From contig JBDZVX010000115.1 of assembly GCA_040255925.1 (NCBI GenBank), positions 1 through 7,679 on the forward strand: a stretch of 7,679 nucleotides of DNA, written 5' to 3'. This stretch comes from Nitrolancea sp040255925 (GTDB lineage: Bacteria; Chloroflexota; Chloroflexia; Thermomicrobiales; Thermomicrobiaceae). Of this stretch, positions 6,621-7,679 are shown one piece after another (the first letter of the stretch is position 1; each line of letters starts with the position of its first letter). The translations under genes were made by a program, and so were the position numbers. The notes beneath the pieces are model-generated. The model worked only from the letters and a program-made list of their open reading frames with translations. It was not told the DNA's origin and searched no databases.

Positions 6621-6740
6621 ATGGCATCTATGCCATACGCCGTGAATCTCACCATCGGGTGATGGCAAGATCTGTTCCTCCATGGTGTTCCGGCTGGCGG
6701 ACCATGGGCTCCACCGCGCAACCGGGCGATCATGCCCGGT
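6621..6740 (+). ncRNA. Candidate structured RNA: four consecutive hairpins
   Basis: Four hairpins follow one another. 6621-6636 is ATGGCA/TGCCAT with a 4-nt loop. 6652-6665 is CCATC/GATGG with a 4-nt loop. 6680-6707 has outer CCATGG/CCATGG and inner TCCG/CGGA pairing with a 3-nt bulge. 6721-6740 is ACCGGGC/GCCCGGT with a 6-nt loop, followed by TATTCTAAA and so resembling a weak terminator. No known RNA family is recognised. Strand is chosen only because of that terminator-like end; each stem would also form on the minus strand. Confidence 0.3.
6721..6740 (+). terminator. GC-rich hairpin, possible weak terminator
   Basis: Perfect 7-bp stem ACCGGGC/GCCCGGT with a 6-nt loop, then TATTCT. The U-tract is interrupted, and no gene clearly ends upstream of it. 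Confidence 0.35.
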
Positions 6741-6751
6741 TATTCTAAACC

Positions 6752-6764
6752 GCCCGTGTTAGCG
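6752..6764 (+). repeat. 13-bp direct repeat GCCCGTGTTAGCG, copy 2
   Basis: Exact copy of 6550-6562, lying 17 bp before the start of the duplicated promoter module. Confidence 0.6.
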
Positions 6765-6781
6765 CTCGCCTTCATAGCTCC

Positions 6782-6860
6782 CGACTAAACTGTCAGCAAA
6801 ACCACACCGCGCTGTCACCATTTTCGTAGGCCATGCTCGCTAGAGTGTCAGTGTGCGCAC
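6782..6860 (+). promoter_or_regulatory. Promoter module of the first small gene
   Basis: This segment aligns without gaps to 7415-7493; by hand count 54 of 79 positions match, and the matches cluster in discrete boxes. They are CTGTCA at 6790-6795 and again at 6812-6817 (22 bp apart, two helical turns), GGCC at 6829-6832, a -10-like TAGAGT at 6841-6846, and a palindrome GTGCGCAC at 6853-6860 that would lie at the transcription start. No good -35 exists 16-18 bp before TAGAGT, so activation by a protein bound to the CTGTCA repeats is a reasonable inference. Confidence 0.65.
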
Positions 6861-6881
6861 TCATACCACCTTGTTGCTGTA

Positions 6882-6890
6882 GAAAGGAGA
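6882..6890 (+). promoter_or_regulatory. Strong ribosome binding site GAAAGGAGA
   Basis: It lies 7 nt before the ATG at 6898. The identical 9-mer is found at the same distance before the second paralogue (7512-7520), fixing both starts. Confidence 0.85.
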
Positions 6891-6897
6891 CGCCATC

Positions 6898-7188
6898 ATG
6901 ACGCACTCGGAACTCCAATCCGAGCAGCTCGTCGTATTGCCGCTGCGCTTAGAGACGGTCGTCGTGGCCGGCGGTCCAGTTAGCCAGCAGTCGGCACTGA
7001 CGCAGTACAACTTCAACAATATGATCGGTGGAGACTGCATCAAGGCGAATTGCAGCCAGGCGAGCATCCAGTTTAACACCGCCTACGTGACCCAGAGCGC
7101 GGTAACCCGCACCACGATCACGGATGTGATCGAGGACAGCCGGCACCTCGCGCAGCAGTTCTTCTTGGGACCAGCCGGAGGCCTGTAA
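6898..7188 (+). CDS. Small conserved protein of unknown function, paralogue 1
   Basis: A 96-residue protein I do not recognise. It is real because it has a strong ribosome site and a paralogue downstream with the same frame, promoter and start. The first 50 residues match the second copy at 35 positions with no gap. The most conserved parts are VLPLRLET (13-20), VV-x-GGPV (22-28), NFNN (38-41) and GGDC-x-KA (44-50). Residues 10-40 alternate polar and hydrophobic, suggesting beta structure. There are only two cysteines, Cys47 and Cys52 (C-x4-C). Residues 53-75 are rich in Ser, Thr, Gln and Asn, and the tail ends FFLGPAGGL. There is no clear signal peptide or membrane helix. The VVVAGG and MIGG segments faintly recall double-glycine leader ends, but no maturation or transport gene is in view, so this is only a possibility. 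A self-assembling structural protein is another. Confidence 0.8.
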   Translation: MTHSELQSEQLVVLPLRLETVVVAGGPVSQQSALTQYNFNNMIGGDCIKANCSQASIQFNTAYVTQSAVTRTTITDVIEDSRHLAQQFFLGPAGGL

Positions 7189-7414
7189 CCCGGTAGAGCG
7201 GTACGTCCCAAGTCCTCGAACAGTGACTCGTGGAGTGATGGGGAACGCGATGGCCTCCACAAGGAATCATCACCAGCCAGTTCAGCGTCCCCGCCGCTTT
7301 CTGACCGAGCCCGAGCATGGTGGCTATCCACCGGGCAAGCAACGAGTGGCCAAGCGGAAGCACGGCCACTCGTTGTCTGTAGACCAAGGGATCTCGTGTC
7401 GAAACGCTAAGCCA
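7189..7414. other. Spacer between the two paralogous genes
   Basis: No gene is supported. It contains a small hairpin GGTGG-CTAT-CCACC (7319-7332) followed 7 nt later by a strong 12-bp hairpin (7340-7375). A weaker 6-bp inverted repeat GTGGAG/CTCCAC lies at 7230-7235 and 7255-7260. Confidence 0.6.
7340..7375 (+). terminator. 12-bp hairpin between the paralogues, possible terminator
   Basis: Perfect inverted repeat CAACGAGTGGCC / GGCCACTCGTTG with a 12-nt loop, about 150 nt after the first small gene and before the promoter of the second. TCTGTAGACC follows, with no U-tract, so it may instead protect the mRNA end or serve as a protein site. Confidence 0.5.
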
Positions 7415-7493
7415 CGACCAAACTGTAAGCAGATTCGGCACACGTTGTCAGCGATTCCGAAGGCCAGACTGGCTAGAGTAGTGACGTGCGCAC
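7415..7493 (+). promoter_or_regulatory. Promoter module of the second small gene
   Basis: Ungapped counterpart of 6782-6860. It has CTGTAA at 7423-7428 and TTGTCA at 7445-7450 (again 22 bp apart), GGCC at 7462-7465, TAGAGT at 7474-7479 and GTGCGCAC at 7486-7493. The boxes are kept while the bases between the two CTGTCA-type sites have diverged strongly (3 of 10 match in one block), which argues for selection on the boxes. Confidence 0.65.
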
Positions 7494-7511
7494 AACGATA
7501 CGGTTTATCGT

Positions 7512-7520
7512 GAAAGGAGA
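7512..7520 (+). promoter_or_regulatory. Strong ribosome binding site GAAAGGAGA of the second small gene
   Basis: Same 9-mer and same 7-nt spacing to the ATG (7528) as in the first copy. Confidence 0.85.
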
Positions 7521-7527
7521 CCATCCC

Positions 7528-7679
7528 ATGACCGATTTCGAACTGCAGGCTGAGGGCTTGACTGTCCTTCCGCTGCGCCTGGAGACGATCGTGGTCAGTG
7601 GCGGGCCGGTCCATCAGGACTCCTGGCTCAACCAGCGCAACTTCAACAACCAGGTCGGCGGCGACTGCCTCAAGGCGGA
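7528..7679 (+). CDS. Small conserved protein of unknown function, paralogue 2 (truncated by window edge)
   Basis: The first 50 residues of a second member of the same unknown family, running off the right edge in the middle of a codon. My translation starts MTDFELQAEG, then the conserved VLPLRLET, VVSGGPV, NFNN and GGDCLKA segments. It matches paralogue 1 at 35 of 50 positions without a gap. Differences include several at alternate positions (29, 31, 33, 35, 37), as expected if one face of a beta strand varies, and Cys47 is kept. Its own promoter, ribosome site and spacing are like those of the first gene, so the two are probably separate transcripts under common control rather than one operon. 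Function unknown; more copies may follow beyond the window. Confidence 0.8.
   Translation, partial: MTDFELQAEGLTVLPLRLETIVVSGGPVHQDSWLNQRNFNNQVGGDCLKA

Larger units (their letters stand above)
6175..6781. other. Long non-coding stretch with clustered inverted repeats
   Basis: About 600 bases with no supportable gene: the open frames have no ribosome sites, no recognisable motifs and composition unlike the coding genes. The first part (about 6180-6400) is visibly richer in A and T than the respiratory genes. Several hairpins lie between 6466 and 6740, and a 13-bp direct repeat occurs at 6550-6562 and 6752-6764. It could be a structured RNA, a long regulatory region or decayed sequence. Confidence 0.6.

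Noticed and set aside
6680..6707. Hairpin with TTCCGGCTGG considered as a signal recognition particle RNA
   Set aside because: The conserved GGAA-containing apical loop and the internal loop sequences of SRP RNA are absent.

Overview
The left three quarters of this window (1-5771) is a compact set of aerobic respiration genes, all on the minus strand. In transcription order they are an OmpR-family response regulator (4992-5771), cytochrome c oxidase subunit II with a fused C-terminal cytochrome c domain (3657-4661), a fused oxidase subunit I/III (1389-3656), a two-helix subunit-IV-like membrane protein (1036-1287), a Rieske iron-sulfur protein (561-1043) and the N-terminal 181 residues of a cytochrome b (1-545, running off the left edge). 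Fused I/III, subunit IIc and a small subunit IV is the composition known for caa3-type oxidases. Together with the downstream Rieske/cytochrome b pair, the genes describe a quinol-to-oxygen electron route. ctaC and ctaD abut, the subunit-IV gene and Rieske gene overlap, and cytochrome b follows closely, so an operon is likely. The regulator lies upstream of it, separated by a strong hairpin terminator.

The right quarter (6114-7679) has a different character: mostly non-coding, somewhat richer in A+T, and full of inverted repeats. It carries two plus-strand paralogous small genes of unknown function. The first is complete (6898-7188, 96 aa); the second (7528-7679) runs off the right edge. Each has the same kind of promoter module, with ungapped homology over 79 bp, a CTGTCA-type direct repeat spaced 22 bp, a TAGAGT -10 box, a GTGCGCAC palindrome near the expected start point and a GAAAGGAGA ribosome binding site. 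This is the least explained part of the window.

The two parts are joined across exactly 100 Ns (6014-6113). The 55 bases on the left of the gap are repeated exactly just to its right, which looks like unmerged contig ends of a de Bruijn assembly rather than a biological repeat. The distance, and strictly the linkage, between the two parts should be treated with care.

Organism (inference only): a GC-rich aerobic bacterium. The caa3-like fused oxidase with an adjoining cytochrome b/Rieske pair would fit Chloroflexota of the Thermomicrobia/Sphaerobacter type, but Deinococcus-Thermus-like or other lineages cannot be excluded from this sequence alone. The regulator is notable because its receiver domain has Glu at the phospho-acceptor position and Glu in place of the conserved Lys.
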